A stretch of 64,000 bases of DNA, from assembly GCA_041393415.1 (NCBI GenBank), contig JAWKKE010000002.1:62001-126000 (forward strand), in the 5' to 3' direction. Of the stretch, positions 51,282 through 60,217 are shown piece after piece. The notes beneath the pieces are model-generated. The model was not told the origin of the DNA. It did no database searches and saw nothing but the letters and a program-made list of their open reading frames with translations. This DNA is from Thermoleophilia bacterium (lineage in GTDB: Bacteria > Actinomycetota > Thermoleophilia > UBA2241). The first letter of the stretch is position 1; every line of letters starts with the position of its first letter. A program made the translations under genes and the position numbers.

Positions 51282-53470
51282 CTCAGGTCCCGGCCGAATA
51301 CGTGCCGCTACTCGACGAGGTCTTCGCCGCCGTCGAGCAGTACAACCCCGAGCCGGATCGTGAGCTCATCACCCGGGCTTTCGTCACTGCGGCCCTCCTG
51401 CACTCCACGCAGAGTCGCAAGAGCGGTGAGGCCTATATCCATCACCCGGTGGGAACGGCCATCAACGCCGCCGAGCTCAAGCTCGATTCGGTGACTATCG
51501 CCGCGGCCCTCCTGCACGACGTCGTCGAGGACACCGGCACGCCGCTCAGCTGGATCGAGGAGCAGTTCGGCGCCGAGATCGCCATGCTCGTCGACGGCGT
51601 CACCAAGCTGACGAAGATGCACTTCACGTCGCGCGAAGAAGAGCAGGCCGAGAACTACCGCAAGATGATCGTGGCGATGGCGACCGACATCCGCGTCATC
51701 CTGATCAAACTCTGCGATCGGCTGCACAACATGCGCACACTGAGCTACCTCGAGAAGCAGAAGCAGATCCAGAAGGCCAAGGAGACACTCGACGTCTACG
51801 CGCCCCTCGCTCATCGACTCGGTATCCACAACCTGAAGTGGCAACTCGAGGATCTCTCGTTCGGCACCCTACATCCTCGCCGGTACGAGGAGATCCAGAA
51901 GTGGGTCGCGCAACGCCGCGCCGATCGCGAGGACTACGTGCAGGAGGCGACGGCCTTCCTCAGCGAAGAACTGACGGGCGCCGGCATCAAGGCAGAGATC
52001 CGCGGCCGCGTCAAGCACTTCTACTCGATCTACCTCAAGATGAGCCGCGGCGGCAAAGAATTCAACGAGATCTTCGATCTTACGGGCATGCGCGTACTCG
52101 TCGACTCTGTGCGCGACTGCTACGGCGCCGTCGGCATCATCCATTCACTCTGGAAGCCGCTCCCGGGACGCTTCAAAGACTACATCGCGATGCCCAAGTT
52201 CAACCTCTACCAGTCTCTGCACACCACGGTGATCGGCCCCGGCGGCAAGCCCCTGGAGATTCAGATTCGCACCTACGACATGCATCAGACGGCGGAGTAC
52301 GGCGTCGCCGCCCACTGGCTGTACAAGGAGCGCGGCGAGCGCGATCAAGACAAGCTCGCCTGGTTGCACCAGATGATGGAGTGGCAGTCGGAGACGGGCG
52401 ATGCCAAGGAGTTCATGGACACCTTGCGCGTCGACCTCTTCGAGGACGAGGTCTTCGTCTTCACGCCCAAGGGCGACGTCAAGAGTCTCGCCGCGGGCAG
52501 TACGCCCGTCGACTTCGCCTTTGCCGTGCACACAGACGTCGGCAGCCATACCGTGGGCGCCAAGGTCAACGGGCGCATCGTCCCGTTGCACTCCAAGCTC
52601 AGCTCCGGAGACATCGTCGAGGTGATCACGAGCAAGTCCAGTCGCGGACCTTCGCGCGACTGGCTGGACTTCGTGCAGACCACACGTGCACGCCAGAAGA
52701 TCCGCCAGCACTTCCGCCGCGAGCAGCGCGAGGACTCGGAGCACTCCGGCCGCGACTTGCTGCTCGAGGTCCTTCGCCGCGAGGGCGTGGCCAGCCAGAA
52801 GATCCTCACCTCCAAAGTCTTCTCCCAGATCTGCAAGGAGATTGGCTTCAACAAGCCGGACGATCTGTATGCGGCGATTGGCTCCGGACGTGTGCCGGTA
52901 AAGACGGTAGCCAACAAGATTCTGCAGGTCTCCGGAACGATGAAGGAGGCTGCACCAGCCCCCGAGCCGATGCCCCTCCGGCCCGCCCACGACCACGAAG
53001 AGCCGCAGGCGCTCTCGGGTGAGTTCGGCATCGCCGTCGAGGGCATGAGCGACATCATGGTTCGTATGGCCAAGTGCTGTAAGCCGATCCCCGGCGATGA
53101 GATCGTCGGCTACATCTCGCTCGGCAAGGGCATCACGATCCACCGCGCGGACTGCAAGAACGCGCGCGCGTTGATGAAGAACCCGGAACGCTTCATGAAG
53201 GTGGCCTGGAAGGGTCTTGCCGGAACATCGTTCCGCGTCGAGATCATGATCGAGGCCCTCGACCGCAACCATCTTCTCGAAGACCTCGTTCGGACGCTCT
53301 CGGATTCCGGCGTCAACATCGTCGGCGGCAGCATGCAGACGCTCACGGACGGCGTGGTTCGCGATCGCTTCACGCTGCAGGTCGGCGACGTGCGCCAGCT
53401 CGACAACATCCTCGCCAACATCCGCAACATCCACACCGTCTACGACGCCTACCGCGTCGTCGGCGGCTAG
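51221..53470 (+). CDS. rel: Bifunctional-type (p)ppGpp synthetase/hydrolase
   Basis: A 749-residue RelA/SpoT homologue. The hydrolase HD domain is intact (YIHHPVGTA; LLHDVVEDT with H99-D100). The synthetase has GRVKHFYSIYLKM and R317-F-K-D320, the RxKD form of bifunctional Rel, not the ExDD of RelA-only enzymes. TGS (FVFTPKGDVKSLAAG), a Cys-containing zinc-finger region (CCKPIPGDEIVGYI) and a C-terminal ACT domain follow. It makes and degrades the stringent-response alarmone. Start ATG 51221, inside recJ, has no RBS and a weak hexamer 6 nt plus 6 nt upstream. Confidence 0.95.
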   Translation: MAHTVSDQRLPADLPDSHTLTQVPAEYVPLLDEVFAAVEQYNPEPDRELITRAFVTAALLHSTQSRKSGEAYIHHPVGTAINAAELKLDSVTIAAALLHDVVEDTGTPLSWIEEQFGAEIAMLVDGVTKLTKMHFTSREEEQAENYRKMIVAMATDIRVILIKLCDRLHNMRTLSYLEKQKQIQKAKETLDVYAPLAHRLGIHNLKWQLEDLSFGTLHPRRYEEIQKWVAQRRADREDYVQEATAFLSEELTGAGIKAEIRGRVKHFYSIYLKMSRGGKEFNEIFDLTGMRVLVDSVRDCYGAVGIIHSLWKPLPGRFKDYIAMPKFNLYQSLHTTVIGPGGKPLEIQIRTYDMHQTAEYGVAAHWLYKERGERDQDKLAWLHQMMEWQSETGDAKEFMDTLRVDLFEDEVFVFTPKGDVKSLAAGSTPVDFAFAVHTDVGSHTVGAKVNGRIVPLHSKLSSGDIVEVITSKSSRGPSRDWLDFVQTTRARQKIRQHFRREQREDSEHSGRDLLLEVLRREGVASQKILTSKVFSQICKEIGFNKPDDLYAAIGSGRVPVKTVANKILQVSGTMKEAAPAPEPMPLRPAHDHEEPQALSGEFGIAVEGMSDIMVRMAKCCKPIPGDEIVGYISLGKGITIHRADCKNARALMKNPERFMKVAWKGLAGTSFRVEIMIEALDRNHLLEDLVRTLSDSGVNIVGGSMQTLTDGVVRDRFTLQVGDVRQLDNILANIRNIHTVYDAYRVVGG

Positions 53471-53552
53471 CCACGGCCGGCTCGCGATCGGTCGACCGTT
53501 CTCGGGGCGTCTGATACGCTCTCGCGCGAACGTCGACCCGTCCGAGGAACCC

Positions 53553-54194
53553 ATGGATTCACTCCGTGTCACCACGCTTTCGCTCGGCCCGCTGCAGGCA
53601 AACTGCTTCATCGTCGCTCGCGCCAGCGATTGCCTGGTGATCGACCCGGGCGACGAAGCTCACCTCGTCGTCGACAGGCTGGAGCGTGACGGGACTCTGC
53701 CCGCCGCCCTCCTTCTCACGCACGGACACTTCGATCACTTCGGCGGCGTCGCAGAGCTGGCGCGCCGCTACGACGTGCCCGTCTACCTGGGCCACGACGA
53801 CCTCGATCAGCTGCGCGACGGCGGGCTCGGCCACGAGGCCGGCTTTCCGCCGGATCCCGTCGGCGACGTCGAGCTGTTGAGCGGAGAGCAGGTGCTCGCT
53901 CTGCCTCTTCCCGTGCGCGCTCTGCCGACCCCTGGACACTCCCGGGGCTCGTACTCGTTTGGCATCGACGGACACCTGTTCTCCGGCGATCTGCTCTTTC
54001 GCGGCAGCGTTGGGCGCACGGACTTTCTCGGCGGCGACATGGATCAGCTGCTCGCCTCGGTCGCCCTCCTCATGCGCAGCTTCCCCCCGGCGACCATCGT
54101 CCACTGCGGGCACGGCCCAGACACCACACTGGCGCGCGAGCTCGCAAGCAACCCGTTTCTCACCGCTCTACGCGGAGCCGACCTTCCGCGATGA
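53553..54194 (+). CDS. MBL-fold hydrolase (glyoxalase II-like)
   Basis: A 213-residue metallo-beta-lactamase fold. ANCFIV near 16, VIDPGDE, LLTHGHFDHFGGVAE (metal motif HxHxDH), PTPGHSRGSY, LFSGDLLFRGSVGRTD, and VHCGHGPDTTLA. This set is typical of the small hydroxyacylglutathione-hydrolase-like proteins found between rel and hisS. The true substrate is unknown. Weak -10 TACGCT at 53515-53520. Stop overlaps the hisS ATG. Confidence 0.88.
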   Translation: MDSLRVTTLSLGPLQANCFIVARASDCLVIDPGDEAHLVVDRLERDGTLPAALLLTHGHFDHFGGVAELARRYDVPVYLGHDDLDQLRDGGLGHEAGFPPDPVGDVELLSGEQVLALPLPVRALPTPGHSRGSYSFGIDGHLFSGDLLFRGSVGRTDFLGGDMDQLLASVALLMRSFPPATIVHCGHGPDTTLARELASNPFLTALRGADLPR

Positions 54195-55456
54195 GTACGA
54201 TCAAGGCGCCCAAGGGCACATACGACCTGCTTCCTGACGAGGCGGCGCAACGGGACGCAATCGTTGCCACCGCGGCCACCGTCTTCGCCCGCTACGGCTA
54301 CCGTCGCATCGTCACGCCCGAATTCGAGGAAACTGGTCTATTTCAGCGCGGAGTGGGGGAGGCAACCGACATCGTCCGCAAGGAGATGTACACCTTCCCC
54401 GACAAAGGCGGACGCTCGCTCACGCTGCGACCAGAGGGTACCGCGCCGGTCTGCCGCGCGTATGTGGAGCACGGTCTGCACAAGTGGCCGCAACCCGTGA
54501 AACTCTGGTACTACTGCCCGATGTTTCGCTACGAGCGACCTCAGGCCGGCCGCTACCGCGAGCACTACCAACTCGGCGTCGAGGCCATCGGCTCCGCCGA
54601 TCCCGCCGTCGACGCCGAAGTCGTGGCCGTTCTCGCCGCCGTGTTCGCCGAAGTCGGCGTCGAAGATGTACGTCTCAACATGAACAGCATGGGCGACCGC
54701 GCCTGCCGGCCCGCTTACGTCGAGCGACTGCGCGCCTACCTGCACGCCCGTGAAGGCGAGCTGTGTGGCGACTGCCTCGCTCGCCTGGAACTCAACCCTC
54801 TGCGCACCTTCGACTGCAAAGTCGAGTCGTGCCGCGCGGTGCTCGATGAGGCACCGCGACTCTCCGATCACCTTTGCCCGGACTGCCGCGAGCACTTCGA
54901 CACCGTCCTCACGCTGGTACGCAGAGCCGGCCTCGAGCCGCACCTCGACTTCCGGCTGGTGCGCGGGCTCGACTACTACACGCGCACGACCTTCGAGTTC
55001 AGCTCGGACCGCCTCGGCGCCCAAAGCGGCGTCGGTGGCGGCGGCCGCTACGACGGCCTCGTGGCCGAGCTCGGCGGCCCGGAGACACCGGGCGTGGGGT
55101 GGGGGAGCGGCCTCGAGCGCATTACTCAGGTGATGCGCCCCCGGCCGCTGGCTACTCCGTCACCGAGCGTCTTCGTCGTCACCGCTTCACCGGCCGCCAA
55201 GACGGCGGCCTTCGGCCTCACCCAGGACCTACGTTCCGCGGGAGTGGCTGCGGAGCTCGATCTCGGCGCCCGCAGCCTGAAAGGTCAACTCAAACACGCC
55301 GGTCGCGTGCGCGCTGCTTGGGCCGTTGTTGTCGGCGATGCGGATCTCGCTCCCGACTCGGTGCGTCTGCACGCGATGAGCGGCCGCAACGATGAGATTG
55401 TGCCGCTCTCAGATGCGGCGCCGACCCTCATCGCCCACCTCAAGGAGGAAGCCTGA
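54191..55456 (+). CDS. hisS: Histidyl-tRNA synthetase
   Basis: A 421-residue class II synthetase. KGTYDLLPDEAAQRD at the N-terminus, motif 2 region LRPEGTAPVCRAYVEH...WYYCPMFRYERPQAGRYREHYQLGVEAIG, histidine motifs LVRGLDYYTRTTFEF and GGGGRYDGLV, and motif 3 GVGWGSGLERI. The C-terminal anticodon-binding domain covers about 325-421. ATGA overlap upstream; shares one base with aspS downstream. Confidence 0.97.
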   Translation: MSTIKAPKGTYDLLPDEAAQRDAIVATAATVFARYGYRRIVTPEFEETGLFQRGVGEATDIVRKEMYTFPDKGGRSLTLRPEGTAPVCRAYVEHGLHKWPQPVKLWYYCPMFRYERPQAGRYREHYQLGVEAIGSADPAVDAEVVAVLAAVFAEVGVEDVRLNMNSMGDRACRPAYVERLRAYLHAREGELCGDCLARLELNPLRTFDCKVESCRAVLDEAPRLSDHLCPDCREHFDTVLTLVRRAGLEPHLDFRLVRGLDYYTRTTFEFSSDRLGAQSGVGGGGRYDGLVAELGGPETPGVGWGSGLERITQVMRPRPLATPSPSVFVVTASPAAKTAAFGLTQDLRSAGVAAELDLGARSLKGQLKHAGRVRAAWAVVVGDADLAPDSVRLHAMSGRNDEIVPLSDAAPTLIAHLKEEA

Positions 55457-57219
55457 TGTTTCGCGACGCCCTGCCTGGCGAGCTGCGCAGCGCCGATGTC
55501 GGACGCGAAGTCCGCCTCGCGGGATGGGTGGCACGCCGCCGCGATCACGGTCAACTCATCTTCGTCGACTTGCGCGATCGCAGCGGCGTGGTACAGCTGG
55601 TCTTCGACCCTTCCGCCGCCGCTGAAGCGCACGCCAGCGCCGAACACGTCCGCTCAGAATTCGTCTTGGCCGTGCGTGGCACCGTCGTCGCACGCTCGCC
55701 CGAGACCGTCAATGCCGCTCTCCCGACCGGCGACATCGAAGTGCGCGTGGACGAGTCGCAGGTGCTCAACCCTTCGCGAACGCCGCCGTTCGAGGTAGAG
55801 GGCATCGCCGACGTAGACGTCGACGAGTCCCTGCGCCTCAAGTATCGCTACCTCGACCTGCGCCGCCGCGCGATGCTCGCCAATCTGGAGACTCGTCACT
55901 ACGCGGCCCAAGCGGCGCGTGCCTACCTTAACGAGCAGGGCTTTCTGGAAGTCGAGACACCCGAGCTCACGCGCTCTTCACCCGAGGGCGCGCGCGACTT
56001 CCTCGTCCCTTCGCGACTCCAGCCGTACCACTTCTATGCTCTGCCGCAGTCGCCGCAGATGTTCAAGCAGATCCTTATGGTGTCGGGACTCGACCGCTAC
56101 TATCAGTTCGCGCGCTGCTTCCGCGACGAAGATCTGCGCTCCGACCGTCAGCCGGAACATACGCAGATCGACATTGAGGTCTCGTTCATGACCGCGGAGC
56201 AGATCCGCGCGCTCCTCGAAGGGCTTCTGGCCGCCGTGTTCGCGCGCGTCGCCGAAGAGACTCTCGAGCTGCCTCTGCCGACGCTCTCGTACGACGAGGC
56301 GATGCTGCGCTACGGCTCCGATAAGCCAGACCTCCGCTACGACGTCGAGATCGTCGATCTTACCGACCTCTTCGCCGCCAGCGAGTTCAAGGTCTTCCGC
56401 GACGCCGCCGACGGGGGAGGCGTGGTACGTGCTGTCTGCGCGCCGGGTGGCGGCAGCCTCTCGCGGGCGCAGATCGATCGCCTTACCGAGCTCGCCAAGG
56501 AACATGGCGCCAAGGGCATGGCCTACCTCTACGTCGATGAGGGCGCCGCACTGCGCGGTCCGATCCTCAAGTTCCTCTCCGCCGAGGAACAGCGTGGTCT
56601 CCTGGAGCGACTCGCCGCGAAACCCGGCGACCTCATCGTCTTCGGCGCCGATGCTCCCGGCATCGTGGCGCCGGTCCTCGGCGCGCTGCGCCTAGCGCTC
56701 GTTCAGCTTCTCGACGTCGTCCCGACCAAGCGTTGGGCACTGGCCTGGGTGGTGGAGTTCCCGCTCTTTGAGGTCGACACCGAGACCGGCACGCTGACCT
56801 ACGGTCACAATCCCTTCAGCCTGCCCACCGACGCGACGCTAGACCTCCTCGAGAGCGCGCCTCTCGACGTGCGTGGCGCGCAGTACGACCTCGTGCTCAA
56901 CGGCGTCGAACTGGGCTCCGGCTCCTTGCGCAATCACAGCGCCGACACACAGCGTGCCATCCTGCGCGCCCTCGGTCTGGACGAGGCGCGCATCGAGGAG
57001 TCATTCGGCTGGTTCCTCGAGGCTCTCGAGTACGGTGCGCCGCCGCACGGAGGCATCGGCATCGGCTTCGATCGTCTCATCGCCGTGCTCAGCGACGCCG
57101 ACTCCATCCGCGACGTGATCGCGTTTCCGAAGACGTCTTCCGGCGGCGACCCGCTCACCGGAGCACCGGGGCGGGTGACCGCGACGCAACTCCAGGAGCT
57201 GCGCATCCAAGCGCGCTAA
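55456..57219 (+). CDS. aspS: Aspartyl-tRNA synthetase
   Basis: A 587-residue bacterial-type AspRS: N-terminal OB anticodon domain (VRLAGWVARRRDHGQLIFVDLRD), catalytic core with FRDEDLRSDRQPEHTQIDIEVSF, the inserted GAD domain (about 290-400), and motif 3 GIGIGFDRLIAVLSDADSIRDVIAFPK. Start ATG 55456 follows AAGGAGG inside the end of hisS. Whether it is discriminating or also charges tRNA-Asn cannot be decided from this window. Confidence 0.97.
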   Translation: MFRDALPGELRSADVGREVRLAGWVARRRDHGQLIFVDLRDRSGVVQLVFDPSAAAEAHASAEHVRSEFVLAVRGTVVARSPETVNAALPTGDIEVRVDESQVLNPSRTPPFEVEGIADVDVDESLRLKYRYLDLRRRAMLANLETRHYAAQAARAYLNEQGFLEVETPELTRSSPEGARDFLVPSRLQPYHFYALPQSPQMFKQILMVSGLDRYYQFARCFRDEDLRSDRQPEHTQIDIEVSFMTAEQIRALLEGLLAAVFARVAEETLELPLPTLSYDEAMLRYGSDKPDLRYDVEIVDLTDLFAASEFKVFRDAADGGGVVRAVCAPGGGSLSRAQIDRLTELAKEHGAKGMAYLYVDEGAALRGPILKFLSAEEQRGLLERLAAKPGDLIVFGADAPGIVAPVLGALRLALVQLLDVVPTKRWALAWVVEFPLFEVDTETGTLTYGHNPFSLPTDATLDLLESAPLDVRGAQYDLVLNGVELGSGSLRNHSADTQRAILRALGLDEARIEESFGWFLEALEYGAPPHGGIGIGFDRLIAVLSDADSIRDVIAFPKTSSGGDPLTGAPGRVTATQLQELRIQAR

Positions 57220-57239
57220 CGATTCGCTCAAGATTGCCG

Positions 57240-57268
57240 CCGGTTTGCCGACTCATGCGGTAAACCGG
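57240..57268 (+). terminator. Hairpin after aspS
   Basis: CCGGTTTGCCG (57240-57250) pairs with CGGTAAACCGG (57258-57268), one G-U, loop ACTCATG. No clear T-run. Likely end of the MBL-hisS-aspS unit. Confidence 0.55.
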
Positions 57269-57278
57269 TCTCCGGTGG

Positions 57279-57307
57279 TTGGTACGCGAGAAGGCGTTTG
57301 CTACGAT
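57279..57307 (+). promoter_or_regulatory. Candidate promoter of the thioredoxin-fold gene
   Basis: TTGGTA (57279-57284), 17 nt, TACGAT (57302-57307), which gives a leader of about 165 nt before the ATG at 57479. The leader has no convincing ORF. Confidence 0.45.
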
Positions 57308-57478
57308 GATCGAGCTCGACCTTGTGCGTGACCTCGTGGCATTCTCGAGCCAACACGAACACATTGGGAGCCCGTCCGTCGTGCCATTCGTGGATGGCGC
57401 GAGAGGGCACCCACCTGCAAGAGCAGGTTCGAGAATAAAGCGAGCACGGCAAGGTGGAGCACTTATGAGGGGGCACAC

Positions 57479-58072
57479 ATGGGCCTGATGAAGCGTAACG
57501 CGTCGTTCTTGCTCATGGTCGGAGCCATTCTCCTCGTCGGCGCCGCAATCTTCGGCGGAGTCGTCGCCGTCCGCGTCGCCGCCGCCACAGGCAGCAACGC
57601 CAGCAGCAGCAGTTCTGCCGCTTCCAAGTCCAACAACGGCGTGAGCAGCTTTGGTCTTGGCAGCGTGAGCAGCGCCAGCACCGCGACCGCGGGATACCAA
57701 TCGACTACGGCGGCGGGATACAAATCCCTGACGATCGAGCCAACAACCGACACACCCGCCTTCATCAGTGAGAGCTTCGACGACGACCGCGGCGTCGTGC
57801 TCCTTGTCTACTGTGCCGGCGCTTCGGACGACATGGAGATGCTGAGCTACCTCTCGACCGTCAAGGCGCAGTATTCCTCTTCGTTCACCTTCCGCGCCGT
57901 AGAGGCGCGCACGTCCGGAGACTTGGGCGACACGCTCGACCAGCTCCGAGTCAGCAATCCACCGATCCTGGCGATCATCCGCGCCGACGGCGAGGTCTCC
58001 GAGCTCTACACGGGCTGGGTCAGCCTCAAGACCTTCGAACAGCGCGTCGCAGACGCGGCTCGCGGCCTGTAG
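57479..58072 (+). CDS. Membrane-anchored thioredoxin-fold protein without CxxC
   Basis: A 197-residue protein: a transmembrane helix at about 9-33, a low-complexity Ser/Ala/Thr linker (35-85), then a thioredoxin-like domain (about 95-197: GVVLLVYCAGASDD, FTFRAVEARTSG, LRVSNPPILAIIRADGEV, YTGWVS). The normal CxxC active site is replaced by YCAGASD, a single Cys, so disulfide exchange is unlikely. Cis-Pro is present (NPPI). It may be a structural or binding protein outside the membrane. Start ATG 57479 has GAGGGGG 6 nt upstream. Confidence 0.72.
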   Translation: MGLMKRNASFLLMVGAILLVGAAIFGGVVAVRVAAATGSNASSSSSAASKSNNGVSSFGLGSVSSASTATAGYQSTTAAGYKSLTIEPTTDTPAFISESFDDDRGVVLLVYCAGASDDMEMLSYLSTVKAQYSSSFTFRAVEARTSGDLGDTLDQLRVSNPPILAIIRADGEVSELYTGWVSLKTFEQRVADAARGL

Positions 58073-58152
58073 CGCACCGGAATCCTGGCATCGCCGGAGT
58101 CGAGACCGGCGCTCCGCTCACTGCCTAGGGGCATATTGACGAGCAGGGCTTG

Positions 58153-58193
58153 TTGACTAGCTCCCTCGCGTCACCCATAATGTCTACCTTATG
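58153..58193 (+). promoter_or_regulatory. Promoter and candidate operator of the Rrf2 operon
   Basis: TTGACT (58153-58158), 17 nt, CATAAT (58176-58181). An inverted repeat CATAA-N8-TTATG (58176-58180 / 58189-58193) covers the -10 and the probable start site, which suits autorepression by the Rrf2 protein. The last TTATG includes a possible ATG start at 58191. Confidence 0.6.
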
Positions 58194-58628
58194 AGTAGGG
58201 TTTTTCGCGGAGGGAGCATGCGCGTCTCGTCGCGCTGCGAATACGGACTGCGGGCCATGGTCTATCTCGCCCGGCAGGAGCCTCGGACCCCCGTGCCGCT
58301 AACCGAGATCGTCGCCCAGGAGGGCATTCCCGGACCGTTTCTCGAGCGGATCCTGGCGCAGTTGCGAGAGAGCGGACTCGTGAGCACAACGCGTGGAGTG
58401 AGTGGCGGCTACCAGCTCGCCAGAGAGGCCAATTCCATCGCCGTCGGCCAGATCGTGACGGCGCTCGAGGGACCGCTAACCGTCGTCGGTTGCGTCCCGG
58501 ATGGTGCCGCGTGCGAGCGGTCCCAGTCGTGCGCCTCACGCGCCGCTTGGCGTGCCCTTGACGCCGCGATCAGCGACGCACTGAACGGCGTCACCCTCGG
58601 CGACCTCACCGAAGGAGCGGCCACATGA
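58191..58628 (+). CDS. iscR: Rrf2-family, IscR-like transcriptional regulator
   Basis: A 145-residue (136 from ATG 58218) winged-helix regulator. MRVSSRCEYGLRAMVYLA, IPGPFLERILAQLRESGLV and STTRGVSGGYQLAR are the Rrf2 HTH. Three cysteines (GC-x6-C-x5-C, near the C-terminal third) resemble the IscR 2Fe-2S ligands (C-x5-C-x5-C). It is the first gene of iscR-iscS-iscU-mnmA and probably senses Fe-S status and represses the operon. Start: ATG 58218 has GGAGGG; ATG 58191 is in frame and would be near-leaderless. Its stop overlaps iscS. Confidence 0.9.
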   Translation: MSRVFRGGSMRVSSRCEYGLRAMVYLARQEPRTPVPLTEIVAQEGIPGPFLERILAQLRESGLVSTTRGVSGGYQLAREANSIAVGQIVTALEGPLTVVGCVPDGAACERSQSCASRAAWRALDAAISDALNGVTLGDLTEGAAT

Positions 58629-59782
58629 AACCCGTCTACCTCGATCACGCCGCTACGACGCCCGTCGACGAGCGCGTCATGGCGGCGATGCTGCCGCACT
58701 TCAGCAAGAGCTACGGCAACGCTTCTGAGTTGCACACTCTGGGGCGCGCCGCCCGCCAGGCGATCGATGAGGCACGAGCGCAGGTTGCCGCCGGCATCGG
58801 CGCGTCCGGCACGGAGATCGTCTTCACGTCGGGAGGCACCGAGGCCGACAATCTCGCCATCATCGGCTATCTTCGCGAACTGCCGCCCGCGCACCTCATA
58901 GTCAGCGCGATCGAGCATGCGGCGGTTCTGGAATCGGCGCGGGCTCTGCAACGAACCGGCTGGGACGTCGACTACATACCGGTCGACGGTGAGGGCGTGG
59001 TCGATGTCGAAGCCTACACCCGCGCCTTTCGGCCCGACACCAAGCTCGTCTCGATTCACCTCGCGAACAATGTGGTCGGCACCATCGAGCCGGTGCGTGA
59101 ACTCACGCGCATCGCTCACGAGCGAGGCGTCCCGGTCCATACCGATGCCGTCCAGGCGGTCGGCGCCATACCGGTTGACGTTCGCGACCTGGGCGTCGAC
59201 ATGCTCAGCCTCTCCGCCCACAAGCTCTACGGGCCCAAGGGGTCGGGGGCGCTCTACGTACGCCGCGGAGTGCGACTGCGACCTCTCCTCTTCGGTGGCG
59301 GGCACGAACGTCGACTGCGCTCAGGTACCGAGAATGTTCCCGGGATCGTCGGACTCGGGGCCGCGATCGAGCTCGCCGTCGCCGGCCTGCACGAGTCGCA
59401 GGCGCGACTTGCGGCACTGCGCGATCGCCTCGTCGCCGGCGTGATGGACCTGGTACCCGACGTGCGCTACCTCGGCCATCCCACGCAACGGCTGCCGGGC
59501 AACGCGGCATTCACCGTGCGTTACGTCGAAGGCGAATCGATGCTCCTGCACCTCGACACTCGGGGCTACATGGTTGCCAGCGGATCTGCCTGTGCCTCCG
59601 GCGCACTGCAGCCCTCGCACGTCGTCATGGCGCTGGGCGCCGACGCGGAGGACGCGCACGGCAGTCTACGTCTCACCCTGGGTCGCGCCACCACCGATGA
59701 CGACATCGACGGTTTCTTGGCGGTCTTCCCCGGCATCGTCGCCAGACTCCGCGCCATGAGCCCCCTGTTCCTGAAGGACTGA
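58625..59782 (+). CDS. iscS: Cysteine desulfurase (NifS/IscS)
   Basis: A 385-residue PLP enzyme. YLDHAATTPVDERV, TSGGTEADNLAI, SLSAHKLYGPKGSGALY with PLP lysine K200, and SGSACASGALQPSH with catalytic C323. The loop around the Cys (12-residue insertion absent or short) is the class I IscS/NifS type. Takes sulfur from cysteine for IscU and MnmA, which follow directly. Start ATG 58625 overlaps the Rrf2 stop. Confidence 0.96.
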   Translation: MKPVYLDHAATTPVDERVMAAMLPHFSKSYGNASELHTLGRAARQAIDEARAQVAAGIGASGTEIVFTSGGTEADNLAIIGYLRELPPAHLIVSAIEHAAVLESARALQRTGWDVDYIPVDGEGVVDVEAYTRAFRPDTKLVSIHLANNVVGTIEPVRELTRIAHERGVPVHTDAVQAVGAIPVDVRDLGVDMLSLSAHKLYGPKGSGALYVRRGVRLRPLLFGGGHERRLRSGTENVPGIVGLGAAIELAVAGLHESQARLAALRDRLVAGVMDLVPDVRYLGHPTQRLPGNAAFTVRYVEGESMLLHLDTRGYMVASGSACASGALQPSHVVMALGADAEDAHGSLRLTLGRATTDDDIDGFLAVFPGIVARLRAMSPLFLKD

Positions 59783-59785
59783 GGT

Positions 59786-60217
59786 ATGTACAACGAGTTG
59801 GTCCTCGATCACTTCAACAACCCCCGCAACGTCGGCGAGGTCGGATGTGCGGACGGCGTCGGACAGGTGGGCAACCCTGCCTGCGGCGACGTCATGCGCA
59901 TAACCATCCGCGTCGTCGATGAGCGCCTCGCCGAGGTGAGGTTCAAGACGTTCGGTTGCGCAGCGGCGGTGGCCACCTCCAGTATGGTGACCGAACTCAC
60001 GACCGGCATGACGCTTTCTGAAGCGGGTGAGGTCACCAACCAAGTCGTTGCCGCAGCGCTGGGTGGTCTACCGGCGAGCAAGATGCACTGCTCCAACCTC
60101 GCCGCCGACGCGCTGCATCAGGCCATCCAGGACTACCTCGAGAAGACAGGACGTAGTAACCAGATCGAGGGCATCCTGGGGCCGCCCCCAAAAGGGCAAG
60201 CGTCCTCATCGGGCTGA
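59786..60217 (+). CDS. iscU: Fe-S scaffold IscU/NifU N-terminal type
   Basis: A 143-residue scaffold. Ligands: C33 with D35 (GNPACGDVM), C58 (FKTFGCAAAVATSS) and C102 (MHCSNLA). A long tail after residue 125 (EKTGRSNQIEGILGPPPKGQ) is unusual. The last 60 nt overlap the open frame of mnmA in the -1 frame, and the tail codons CCC-CCA-AAA (60185-60193) form a C_CCA_AAA slippery heptamer at 60187-60193. Normal decoding gives IscU ending SSSG; slippage would give an IscU-MnmA fusion. Confidence 0.93.
   Translation: MYNELVLDHFNNPRNVGEVGCADGVGQVGNPACGDVMRITIRVVDERLAEVRFKTFGCAAAVATSSMVTELTTGMTLSEAGEVTNQVVAAALGGLPASKMHCSNLAADALHQAIQDYLEKTGRSNQIEGILGPPPKGQASSSG

Noticed and set aside
57279..57488. Short plus-strand frame upstream of the thioredoxin-fold gene
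   Set aside because: No RBS or homology; it overlaps a candidate promoter and leader region.
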